NCBI GenBank assembly: GCA_033439255.1
Contig: JAVRDV010000018.1
Location: 368,863-432,862, forward strand
Reading direction: 5' to 3'
DNA: 64,000 nt
Source of the DNA: Hericium rajendrae
Taxonomy: Eukaryota; Basidiomycota; Agaricomycetes; Russulales; Hericiaceae
Made by a program: the position numbers and the translations under genes. The notes beneath the pieces are model-generated. The model worked only from the letters and a program-made list of their open reading frames with translations. It was not told the origin of the DNA and did no database searches. This document shows, piece after piece, positions 47,241 through 57,519 of this stretch. Position 1 is the stretch's first letter, and every line of letters starts with the position of its first letter.

Positions 47241-47719
47241 TGCGTGACTGCATGCTTGCCAAGACCCCCCGATAATGGACATTCTTGGACTCGTTTCAGA
47301 TACGGACATTCGCTTGGTTTACAGTATAGCTTATTTTCGCAGCACCACCGCCCTCGCTCCATGCACCCCACCATGGACTCGATCCAGAGTGTCTGCTTTC
47401 TGTACTTTGTGTGCGCAATGGACTCTAGCTTATACCTTTGAACAGTTGACACATATGGGCTTACAATACCATATTATCCACCCGACCCATCGATGTGCCG
47501 TCCATACTCTGCGATGCTAACTTCTAACGGACAGGTCCTACAGATCTCGTGCCCCAGTCATTCTGTTGTCTCGACTCTGTGGTGCGTACCCCGTCTGCAT
47601 GCTCCCCATATCTTATCCAGCAGATAAATGCGCGCACTCGTCGGAGACAGGTCATACAGATATGGGGATCCTAGTTCTGCATCGTGTTCGTGTCTGATGC
47701 CGCCATGCTCACGCAACGT

Positions 47720-48079
47720 AGTCATGCAATCTAGTTGTTGTTATAGTCGTTTGATCTAGTCATTTGTACAAGTCATTGTACGTAGTCATTTAGTCACTCA
47801 TATAAGTCGTGGGATGTAGTCATTATGATAGCTCCTAGTATGTAGTCATTGCTTCAAGCATCTAGTCACAAAATCATATAGTCATTAAATGTAGTCGGAT
47901 TCTCACTCAAGCAGTCAGTGCGGAAAACTAGTCATTGAAAATAGTCACATTGTTATGAAACTTTTGTTGCTAATCTAGTCTACATAGATGAAATGAACAA
48001 TCATATATTTTAGTCATCAAAAACTAGCCTGCAAATTTGCTTAAGGCAGCTCTGATTAGGGGGTGACTAGCTAGTCATC
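47720..48079. repeat. Right subterminal TAGTCA/AGTCG repeats
   Basis: About 20 copies of TAGTCA, TAGTCG, AAGTC within 360 bp. As at the left end, most copies read TAGTC on the plus strand, so the motif is in direct, not inverted, orientation between the two ends. Confidence 0.85.
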
Positions 48080-48087
48080 TTGCTTAA
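48080..48087. repeat. 8-bp target duplication, right (TTGCTTAA)
   Basis: Exact copy of 32643-32650, directly after the right inverted end of the inner element. Confidence 0.9.
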
Positions 48088-48111
48088 GCCAATTCTGTTG
48101 CTACCCCACAG

Positions 48112-50131
48112 ATGAGATGGAGGGATATGCTGCATTGGCACAGGAATGGTCAGAAAGTGGGCCACCAGTTGAGGTCCAGCGGAAGTGAGTGCTTTCCGCA
48201 ATGATCTTGTCTTGCAATGCTGATTTTTACCCAGAAATGTGGACAACCGGGCAGTGAAATACATCAAGGATTTCTCAAAGGAGATGTTCCGGCATTGCGG
48301 GATGACCCTCATTGTGATGTCCGCCCATGTGAATAGCAAGGGCATGTTGTGCCAAGCAGAGTAAGTTCGTATTTGTTGGAATGTGTCATTTTACTAACTA
48401 TTTGCAGACATGACTACACGAATAACTTGATCCCAGACAAGAAAGGTTTTACGGACACCAACCCGAAATGGATAACGGAACCCAACGTGGCTGATGCATT
48501 CAGAAAGTGGGCAGAGTTCGCTTTGAGTGAGTGCATTATCTCCATCCCGCGGCATTCTCTCATGGCTCCCCCTCATGTTGTTTTGATGAATTCTAGATCC
48601 AGAAGTTCAAGGCTACGATGACATCGATGAAGAGGACGTGAGCATCATGGAGATCAAGTACAATGTAGACAGCAGCTGGCCTGTCCTTTTGCCGATGGAC
48701 GAGTGGAAGGTGTTGGACCGCACGACGCAACAGAAGTTCATCGGGGGTTGGCTCACAGCACACTACCGTAAGTCCCGTGGCATCATATACCATGCTCTGC
48801 AGATATTGACATTTGAGAAGACATCTCTAAAGGTGTGAACCAGGGACCTGTCCCCTGGGGTGATGTTTGGAAGTCTGAAACCGGGTACGTTAAGGCTGAA
48901 TACCTTCCAGATGGCTGGGACACTTGGCACCATCCCTCAAAATGGACTGTCAAAATGATGAACAAAATCTACCAGCACTGGATAGAGAGGGACGATGACA
49001 ACAAGATGCCATTCCGCTGGTCTTTTTGGGCTGACACTGTACGTGGCAAGGCGGTGCCCAAACGTGCCCTTGATCCGGTCCCTGGGCAAGGGCCATGCAC
49101 TGTGCTGCCCCGCAAGAATCGGCCAGCTCGTCCCGCGGCATCGGCTCCCGCGGCGTCACATCCCACGGCATCAGCACCCGCGGCATCAGCGTCCAGCACC
49201 GCAAAGAAGCCACGGAAATCTCGGCAATGTTCTCCATCCGAGAAATCAGCTTGCTCGACCCCGGAGCGATCTGAGAGCTCTGCGTCTGACGATTGGAAAC
49301 CTCAATCCAGTGGCAACTCAGACGAAGATGAGGAACAGGAACAGGAGCAGGATCTGGAAGAGGAACTGGAAGGCGAGGAGGAAGAGGAAGATTTTCAGAA
49401 GATGATGGATCTGGCTGACATCTTTGGTGACGAATCACAAGAACCTGTGCCCATGGAAGAGGACGATGAGGAAGAACATGTTCCAGGCCCAGAGGAAAGC
49501 TCGCCAGCTCCAGACGGGGGCAATGGCAGGCAAGGCAAGGTCAGACTTGGAAGAGGACTCCGACACTGGGTTCGAGGACTTACTTCAGTATGTACAAGAG
49601 GGAACCAATGGAGGTGGAAGCGATGAGGATGAGGATCCTGTGGTGACCAGTCGGCCCAGGGCTACCAACAAGGGGAATAGTCCAGGGCAAGCTGCGCCTG
49701 GGACCACCCCCACACCCTCCCGCCCATTAGCTGTCGGTGCGAAGTCGAGTGGAAGGCCTGACCACGGTCGAGCAGCCAGTGCAGTTCACTCCGACAGTGC
49801 AGCAGGTGCGCAACCCACCCGCGGGATCCCCCCCGCTCTGCAAGAACGGTCGCGTACCCCCACACCCCCACCAGCCCCCCTGTCCGCAATTCATGGATCA
49901 TACTTTGAAGATGACATATCAATGGGTGAAGAGGAGGCTGGCAGCGAACAAGATGTCGAGCGTCTTATGGCACCAAACAGAAGTGCTGGTCACCCAACTA
50001 CCGGTGACAGCCCAGCGGCGACTGGTACCTCCGATGCAAATAGGATGGATTATCTTCGTTCCTTGAGCATGATTAAAGAGTACCACGACCTTCTGGATGC
50101 CATCAACAGCTCTAAGGTATGTGGTCATTAA
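48112..50131 (+). pseudogene. Gene X, 3' part: KDZ-linked family, continues after inner element
   Basis: Exons read: 48112-48184 (YAALAQEWSESGPPVEVQ), 48235-48360 (MFRHCGMTLIVMSAHVNSKG), 48408-48526 (HDYTNNLIPDKKGFTDTNP), 48597-48767 (YNVDSSWPVLLPMDEWKVLD), 48833 onward (NQGPVPWGDVWKSETGYVKA, LPDGWDTWHHPSKWT, MPFRWSFWADTVRG), then a long acidic Glu/Asp-rich and Ala-rich tail. All joins are GT-AG and in frame. A one-base frame change near 49530 is needed to continue to 50131. With 32084-32636 this forms one gene cut by the 15.4-kb insertion. One intron (48527-48596) carries a CCGCGG motif, and four motif copies within 50 bp code the Ala-rich stretch at 49130-49190. Confidence 0.75.
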
Positions 50132-50168
50132 TTGTCATTACACGATCTGAACTTGGATGATATTGTAG

Positions 50169-51695
50169 AATTCCTACCCCCCGCGGGCAATGCATCTGCC
50201 TGAAGGGTGGGACACAAAGTGGGGTGGATGGTCTTTCCAGAAGGAGTGGCTTCCAAAATCCCTGCATACCAAAGAAAGCGTCCGACATGTGGTAGAGTGG
50301 ATCGATGGTGAGCCTTGGTACATTCCACTTTCTGAGAAGAGCAAAGGCAAGTCAACGAAGCCACGGGATCTATACTCAAAGAGGGCACTGTTAGTGTTGG
50401 CACTCCTTCTGGGCATGCTGATGCATGATGTGGAAGCGAAGACATATCATGACGAAAATGCGCCAAGCCAAAGCATGTGCATCAGTCAGGCTGGTTTGAA
50501 GAACAGTATGAACACGTGTTGGTTGCCACGATTAAACGAATGTCATCTGTGTTGGCTCATTCTGGCAAAAAGGTTCATATTCTATTCCAATTGGGCCACG
50601 GGTTTCTGATCTGGAAACTATCTCTAGGTGGCCGGCAAGTCGTCGGAGACCAGCAAGAAGCATCAAGACGATGACCAGGAGGCTGAAGAGGAGCCTGCAC
50701 CAAAGGTCCGTCTTCTGCCAGGATCCCGCGGTATCGATGACTCACCTGGAACTATTTGTTTAGAAACAGGGTGGTGCAAAGTCATCTCGGACTGAGACGC
50801 GGCGTGGACAGAGAGATGGGGCACAGCCACCTGCCAAGAAGGTATGTCTCTGGCTAAGACCTGGCCACATTGGTCACTTATCACGGTGCTATGTGTGTAA
50901 GGGGCCCAGTAAGCAGTCTGCGATGAGGAAGACTGGAGATATTGCCGAAGCTGAACAGGAACCTGCACCAAAGGTGTGACTCCTGCTAAGATGCAGCCAC
51001 ATGAGTAACTAACCACTGAGCCATGTCTCACTAACAGGCCACCGTCAAGTCGTCGCAGATGCTCATGAGACGTCAAGAGCAGGATGCCGCAGAAGAGCCG
51101 CGTGCCAAGAAGGTACCACTTCTCATACGATCCCACGGCATGGGTCACTGACTGCAGAGTTGTGTCCAGAGGGGGAATGGCTTGACGCAGTCGTCTGACA
51201 CTGGCAAGAAGCGTCGCCGTGGAGATGAAGTGGAAGGGCAGCCAGCCCCCAAACGTAACAAGAATCACATGCAGGCAGACATTACCTCTGCCAACATCCT
51301 TGAGGTGCCCTGTCAACCAAAGCCCAGCCAACGGGTCCTTGAGTTTGTTGTCATCCCTTGCTATGTTTATTTGGTACTAACAGCAAGGCAGGGCGATGGC
51401 GCAGGATGCTTTGAAGGCAAAACGGGGTAAGGCCAAGGCAGCTGGTCCTGTTCGGAAGAGTGTGGCAGGACCTAGTGGCATGAATCCCGTGGGAATGATC
51501 GATGTTCCTGCTGCTGGATCAAGCCGCGGGATTAGTACGGAAGAGCTCGAACGATCTGCAAGAAGGAAGGGGTGCCCTCTGGAGGTGGTTATTGAGACCC
51601 CAGCACTGCGAAAGAAACCCGCTGCACGAACGACCGGTGATAAAGCATCAGGCACCAGTGGGAAGGAAGGTGCTAGCAGCCGCAGAAGGCGTTAG
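50169..51695 (+). CDS. Repeated Lys/Glu-rich mini-exons downstream of gene X
   Basis: From 50169 a frame reads MHLPEGWDTKWGGWSFQKEW, echoing LPDGWDTWHHP of gene X. From about 50630 a series of short exons of 60-90 nt, each ending in a variant of EEEPAPKK or AEEPRAKK and followed by a GT-AG intron of about 50 nt, repeats four or five times, ending in a basic exon (51396-51695, …GKEGASSRRRR). This looks like tandem exon duplication in a basic, probably disordered tail, either of gene X or of a separate gene. Confidence 0.45.
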
Positions 51696-52016
51696 TATGG
51701 GCACCGACCACGGTGATATCCCGCGGTTTCAACTCCACGGGAACAGATACTGGTGTGGTTTCAACACTGCATAGAGGCTTCCATACAAAATTACTGGACA
51801 TTCATGACTCCCTGAAATGATTGTTACCTTACCTCCCATCTCAATATATGTCAGTTCTGTTTGCAGAGCATCAAGACCATGATTGATTCAAAGACCATGA
51901 TTAATTCAAAGATCACGATTAATTCAAGATGATGATATCGTAAATAGACATGTAAACCGACAATCGAGTGATATGCAGAACAAAACAATTAGATGCGAGT
52001 GGAAAGCAGGTGTCAA
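51696..52016. other. Convergent intergenic spacer
   Basis: AT-richer sequence between the plus- and minus-strand transcription units, with CAAGACCATGATT-type repeats at about 51870-51930. One CCGCGG at 51721. No gene. Confidence 0.5.
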
Positions 52017-55000
52017 TTATGCATGCCCGGCACCTGCAGAGTCCTCATTGGCGCTTTCCTGCAAGTCCCGGGGGGAGTGGGAACCCGCGGCACCAGCGGC
52101 ACCATTGGACTCCTGGGAGGCCAGACTCTGACCACCACCCGCGGCACCACTGCCAGACGGACAGGGCGTCAATGACTGACGGGAAGCCCACCCGAAGCCG
52201 AGGGTCAATGCCTTGTTCGGAGCTGGAGAGGCTGCTATAGTTGGGAGCTGACCGCCATCTGATGTGGACTGAGGGAGCCTCTCCGCATGAGTAGCAGTCA
52301 GTCTAGCGAGTTCAGCTCGCATTTCACCTCCTGCAGCCCGTTCCGCGGCTACCTCCTCCCTCATGCGACCCAAGTCGTTCTGCAGCATCTCGCGGTAAGA
52401 CTCCAGCAGGTCCTGCTTGAGCTGGCTTTGGCCATCCTGCATTGTCTTCTGGAAGTGGTTTCCCACTTCCTCGAGAACCGCGGGGTCGATCGTCTTTGAC
52501 TTCCCTCTACGTCCGCCATCCGGTGCTCCATGCGCTTCATGTCGTTGAAGTGGGCCGTGTTGATGCAGTCCATGCGGGCATCGATGTCCTTGAATCTCGT
52601 GGCCATCGCGGTCTTGTGGTCGTCAATGTCATACGTCAGCTTCGCAAACTTTGGCTCCATCCCGCGGAGCTGCTCGATAACACCGCCTTGGGTGCGAACC
52701 TCCATGATGAGGTGCTCCATTCGGGAGACAAGGCCATCATACTCTGTGCAAGATACCACGGGTTGGGATCCTGCGGGAGCCAAGGACGTCGATGCCGTGG
52801 GATCTTGCGAAGCAGCGGATGCCACGCCAGCCGGCATGTGGTTGGGAGGCGGCGGCAGGTGCTCGAACCCAGGAGGAAGGGGTGGAAGAGGGCCTTGACC
52901 ATGACAAATGAGGACATCCCAGAGCTCGGGTGTGGTGTAGTTGACCACCCCCCCACTTGTGACACCATAGGGTCGGAGGGAGCACTTCTTCTTGCCAGCG
53001 GTGCACAGGAGGCAGGCAGACCCCACTCCTGGGTAGGAGCACAGTTCCTTTTTGCCGTGCGCAATACAGTTCCCACAAGGACTCAGCTGGCAACACTGGT
53101 CAGTGTCGTGGAATGGAAACAGCGAAGGGATGTACCTTCACTGCTTTGGCAGCCAGTCAGAACTGGAGTTCAGCCTCGTTCAGCTGGCTGTCGCTGTACC
53201 GCTTTGTCTTGTCCTTGACCTCATTCTGCTACTCCTAATATCAGCCTCGCAAGACTTTTAGAGTATGACTTTCCACTACCTTCTGAGCAGTATCCGCGGG
53301 AGGGGCCTGTGATATGCCGCGGGATAAGGGCTGAGTGTGTGCAAACAACGGTCAGCAATGATCATTGCTCACCTTACTCCGAAGCACCTTCTGCACTGTC
53401 TCTTGTGGTGATGCACGCTGCTTCCCTTTGTCCTTCTGTTCATGACAGGATCAGTCCTGGTCAACAATGCAACAATGCCACTCACATTTACGATGGGGAT
53501 CTCCGCCTCTGTTTCAACAGGCTTTGCTGCCTGCTTACCTTTCTGCTTCTGTAAATGGTGGACCAAGTCAATTTGTGTCATCCTGATATTTGAAATACTA
53601 AGTACCTTGGTGGGAGGAGCATCACCCTGATTGTCAGGCGATGCTACCCGCTTTGTGTTCTTGCCCTTCTAGATTCCACGGCATTGGTGTCTACACCTCA
53701 AGGCATCGAGAGGTACTTACCTTGCTTGATGGTAATTCGGGCTCTGCTGCCTGGCTAGTAGGGCCCTTTACCCTTTGACGCTGCACAGCAGATGTTATGG
53801 TCAGCAGTGCAATCATCTTTGAAGGTGGGGCATCACCTTGGCCAAAGGCTCATCGTCGTCATCATCGTCGTCATCCTCGGTGGCGGCGGCATCCTTGTCC
53901 TCCTCGTCCTGGTGCTCCTCTTCATTCCGGACCTTGTCTTCATGCTCGTTCTCCTCGCCCTCAGCCATATCTTCGTCTATTGTGGCAGGCGGCTTGCTTC
54001 TGCGTGTCTGGAACCCGCGGGATCAGTGCACGGCACAAAATAGTTGTGGCTGCAGCTTACTTTCTTAGCCGGCATGGGCTCCTCATCCTCCTCCTCGTCC
54101 TCAGTGGGAACGAGGGCCGGCATCTTGTACACCCTCTTCTTCGGCCGAGAGGTCCCCTGGCCACTAGGTCCAGCATTCACCTCATCCTTCTTGGTCGACT
54201 GGGTGGGCTTGCTGCAGGCACGCTTCCGGCCCTGCTCCATCATCGTGTTGGTCTCCTCGTCCGAATTCGCATGCTTGTGGCTCTGCCGGGTGTCGAGTTC
54301 CACGAAATCCAGCTTCTTCTGCGTTTTGGGCTGACGGCACGGTGGGGCGGGATCCAGTGCTGTGCGTGGTGCGGGGGTGGTGCGTGCAGGGCATCCCCGG
54401 CGTGCGGTGGGTGCCGCGGTTTCCGCGGGTGCCGCAGGTGCCGCAGGTGCTGCAGGTGTCGCGGGTGCTGCGGGTGCCGCGGGTGCCACGGGTGCTGCGG
54501 GTGCCACGGGTGCCGCGGGTGTCGTCCGGGCTGGAGGTATCCCGCGTGTCATGCGCCCAGCGGGTGCCGAGGGTGACACGGTTTCCGTGGGTGCCGCAGG
54601 TGCTGCAGGTGTCACGGGTGCTGCGGGTGCTGTGGGTGCCGAGGATGCCGCGGGTGCCGCGGGTGCATTTGTGCTCTCAGGAGGAGGCCTCGCTGTTGCT
54701 GGAGGCGGGGTTGCTGTGGAGGCTTGGGCACCGGTGGGGACCACAGGCCTGTCTACCACAGGGCCAGGTGGATGGTGGGGCGCTGCTTGTGGAGCAGAAG
54801 GGATATCAGAAAATGTTAAAAACAAAAGAAATATGCTGGAATGAAAAATACCTAAGTGTGCCCACCAGATACCTGAGCCATCCGGCTGCCCCGCGGGACC
54901 CGCCGCCTCTTCCATCGTGGCCCAAATACGAACCCAAGCCTTGCATGGCTCAATACGCGGATCATCTTCGTAGACATCACGGATGCGGATGGGACGATTT

Positions 55001-55312
55001 TGTTCCTTGGCTTTTTGGCTTTCGGCCACATAGCTGAGAAACAAGGCCGAGAGGCCACAATGATCACCGGCAATCATGATCTTTTTCATGCCGGCATGTA
55101 CCTCATGCTGTCGGTGTGCGCACGGTAAGAAGAAAGTAGTCGTAAAAAATCAGTTGAAGGTAGCATACAACGTGGTTCTCCAGAAGGGCAGTCCAAGCGG
55201 CCACATCTGGGTTGTCCTGTTGCTTGTAACAAGCGATGGCCTGTGCCACGTATGCAACCCGCACGACGTGCTGGATCTGCAAGGGGGTCAGAGTGCGTTC
55301 TGGAGTGGACAT
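52017..55312 (-). CDS. Gene Z: multi-exon protein with Cys cluster and Ala/Pro repeats
   Basis: Start at 55310-55312 (MSTPERTLTPLQIQHVVRVA). Exon 1 ends after ALLENH; a GT-AG intron at about 55110-55175 joins to HEVHAGMKKIMIAGDHCGLS and RDVYEDDPRIEPCKAWVRIW. An Ala/Pro repeat (54.36-54.67 kb) follows, then several short Lys-rich exons (53.3-54.1 kb), then a Cys cluster at 52970-53085 (CGNCIAHGKKELCSYPG, then CLLCTAGKKKCS) and a coiled-coil-like end with MEHLIMEVRTQGGVIEQL. CxxC…C…CxxC…K.CS clusters are common in KDZ-linked Agaricomycete proteins; zinc or DNA binding is inferred. Exon boundaries in the middle are approximate. Confidence 0.6.
54361..54672. repeat. Coding minisatellite of 9-15 bp units (Ala/Pro) in gene Z
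   Basis: GGTGCCGCGGGTGCTGC-like units repeat about 25 times on the plus strand and encode PAAPAAPVAPAAP on the minus strand. Cores alternate among CCGCGG, CCGCAG, CCACGG and CTGCGG, i.e. the dispersed palindrome and its transition variants, suggesting the minisatellite grew from that motif. Confidence 0.8.
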
Positions 55313-55494
55313 TGTAAAGAGAGCAAACTGAGCAGATAGCAATGGGGAGTGGATGTGGACAGAAGAGATCAGATGCGACGGAGTTCACCGCGTCGTGTTG
55401 ACTTGTGCCGCGTCTCTGACAGCTGATCACGTGATCTCGATCGGGTAATCCGTGGCTCGCCACGTCAACACGCAAACTACCTAATCTGGTCAAC
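55313..55494. promoter_or_regulatory. Divergent promoter between genes Z and W
   Basis: A 182-bp spacer between two divergent starts. It holds the perfect 12-bp palindrome GATCACGTGATC at 55425-55436 (CACGTG core, a bHLH-type site) and an inverted pair CGTGTTGAC / GTCAACACG at about 55393-55401 and 55463-55471 centred close to it. This is a good candidate for shared control of both genes. Confidence 0.6.
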
Positions 55495-56637
55495 TTGTTG
55501 ATGAATTCCAACTTTGATCTCTCTCTCTTCGACGGGCTGTACACCATCCCGAAGGAAGAATCCCTGTCTCCTTTCATGCCAGTAGACGACTTGCCACCTT
55601 CTCGTGGTCCCGACACCAGCAATGCGAGCAGGGTGAATGCTCCAGACGATGACGATTGGGCGGCGATGTTGGAGGATGCCCCGGACATGTTGTGGGCTCC
55701 TGCGAAAAATGAAAACCAGGCCCAGGAGCCTGTTGATTTGATGGAAGAACTCGACATACTGCTCGCCAATGGCCCACAGAATGCCGCGGCAAACACAATG
55801 TCCATAGATAGGCCAACCAAGGACTAGATCCCGCGGGATGCTCATTGCCTCCAAACTGGGACCCTTACGTCCAACAGATCAGGAGAGAGAAGTCATCATC
55901 ATTCCAGACTCTGATGAAGACAGGCCAAAGAAAAAGGTATGTCTCCTGCATTCATCAATCATGCTGGCACCAAAATTCTTCAACAGCGGAAGACTGCTCC
56001 AGCAGGCAGCGAAGCCGCGGTAGGTGGTTGTTTGGATATCATGACGACCCTCGTACTGATGGAGGTCCTTCAGGTCAAGGGTGGCAATACCACAGCAGTA
56101 GGGGCCGTTATTGAGACTACATAATCAGTCTTAACACTGACTCACAGGGCTCATCTTCATGCCGCGGCAATCCGTTGCCATCTAACAGCAAGGGCAAGGC
56201 TGTAGACCAAGGCTCCAATGCACCGGTAAGAAAATATGGACTATGTGATGATTGGGTCTCATAGACATTTAGGGTTTCTGGACCACGAATATTGGTCCCA
56301 AGGGGGATCCAGAGGCCCGACAGGCCGCGTTGTCCACGATGGTAAATTATGATTTATGTGATTGAAGGTTGACCATTCACTCTCCATCTAGACAGATCTG
56401 GAGAGGAGTCTCCCACCCCTGGACCAGCCATTTTTGAATACCGGTGAAGTTGGACACCCGGCAGCGGTCATCATGCAGTCCGCCATTAGTTTGATGGCTT
56501 CCCAGAGGGACAATGCGGTGCGAAGCAGCAAGAGGTTTCAGGACATGATTGACATCCACCAGAAGGTAGAGGAATCATTGGAGCACTTGAAGGATCAGTA
56601 TTTTGCATGGCGCGAGGATCGTCGTTGGGATCATTAA
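55495..56637 (+). CDS. Gene W: small acidic protein with SUMO-interaction-like motif
   Basis: The first frame (55495-55827) encodes LFDGLYTIPKEESLSP, an acidic DDDDWAAMLEDAPDM and EPVDLMEELDILLA. A second frame from about 55838 encodes EREVIIIPDSDEDRPKKK, a VxIIxDSDED type SUMO-interaction motif, with a GT-AG intron after KKK (55936). The last exon (56434-56637) is helical, ending QYFAWREDRRWDH. The frames need at least two introns and the first join is unsettled (a TAG at 55825 precedes a CCGCGG motif). No family recognised. Confidence 0.5.
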
Positions 56638-57519
56638 TCAATGTGCTGTAGGATCCTGATCTGTGATGGACAATATTCAAGCATCATAGGAAATGGTGGT
56701 AGTAGACACTGTTTGATCCAAACGCTGTGCATGATCGCAGTCCAGAGCCAATTGTGAAAATGATGAATGAGTCCTTAGCAGTGTACCAGACTGGGGCATG
56801 ACCCTTGGCTTATGGGTCGACTCATAAGAGTAGAGGCAATCATGAAGGTCAGAAACAGCCCTTGTTCGAGATACCCCGGGATTGGTAGATAAGAACACGA
56901 GCGAGGTTGCTGCATGCAGGGGGGGAATCGTGCATTTGCCGCTGCCCCTGCACATGCACGGAAACGGGCGGCCTGAGGAAAGGGACGGAATTGTGATGCT
57001 GCAGCACATCACGAAAACATCCTAAAGCAAATGGTGGCTCGTTTGTCCCAAGACCTGCAAGCACTGTGGCCTTGTCCCTGCCGGTCACGGACGAGTCGGC
57101 AAGCATGGAGGGGGTTCGGGTCTTGGTGGTGGTCTGCAGCACCACAGAATCAACTTCGATAAATACCATCCTGGTGTGATGTGTGCTACAACACGGGTTC
57201 AGCAAGGTACTCGGTAACGGCCAGCTGCCCAATTTTCCTGGAACCCACCCAGACATCACCCTTCCCCTACCCGCAGCAATTGGGTTGTCCCCCCAACCCT
57301 ATGGCCCACGGAACCTATGGCCCGCGGAATGGGGTGGCTCTGGAGGCAAAGAAGCCCACCATGCATGATATGACATTATCTAAATTTTCGATGTGCTGCA
57401 GCACACATTCAGCAAGGTGCTCGGTAACGGCCAGCTCCCCAACCTACACCCACCCCTTACCCACGGCAGGTGGGGTTGTCCTTGCCTTACCGGCGGACCA
57501 GGAGCAGCCTGCTGCACTC
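56638..57519. other. Spacer before the right terminal repeats, no gene
   Basis: Only short frames on both strands. A repeated phrase (ATGTGCTGCAGCACA.. / TGTGCTACAACACGG, each followed by TTCAGCAAGG and CTCGGTAACGGCCAGCT) occurs at about 57181-57235 and 57393-57440. Confidence 0.5.

Larger units (their letters stand above)
32651..48079. mobile_element. Inner KDZ transposon, about 15.4 kb
   Basis: Borders are set by the 8-bp duplication and by short imperfect inverted ends beginning GAT and containing TGACTA and TAGTCAC. Inside are subterminal TAGTC repeats at both ends, a KDZ transposase (plus), a large KDZ-linked protein (plus), an X-like gene (minus), a GRF-like gene (minus) and host gene fragments. 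It lacks a TET/JBP gene and nearly lacks the CCGCGG palindrome (two copies, 43049 and 46042), so it is a different KDZ lineage that landed in the outer element. Confidence 0.9.

Noticed and set aside
53977-55089. Collagen- or mucin-like structural protein from the Ala/Pro repeat
   Set aside because: The repeat is a minisatellite inside gene Z with CCGCGG-type units; no signal peptide and no Gly-X-Y pattern.
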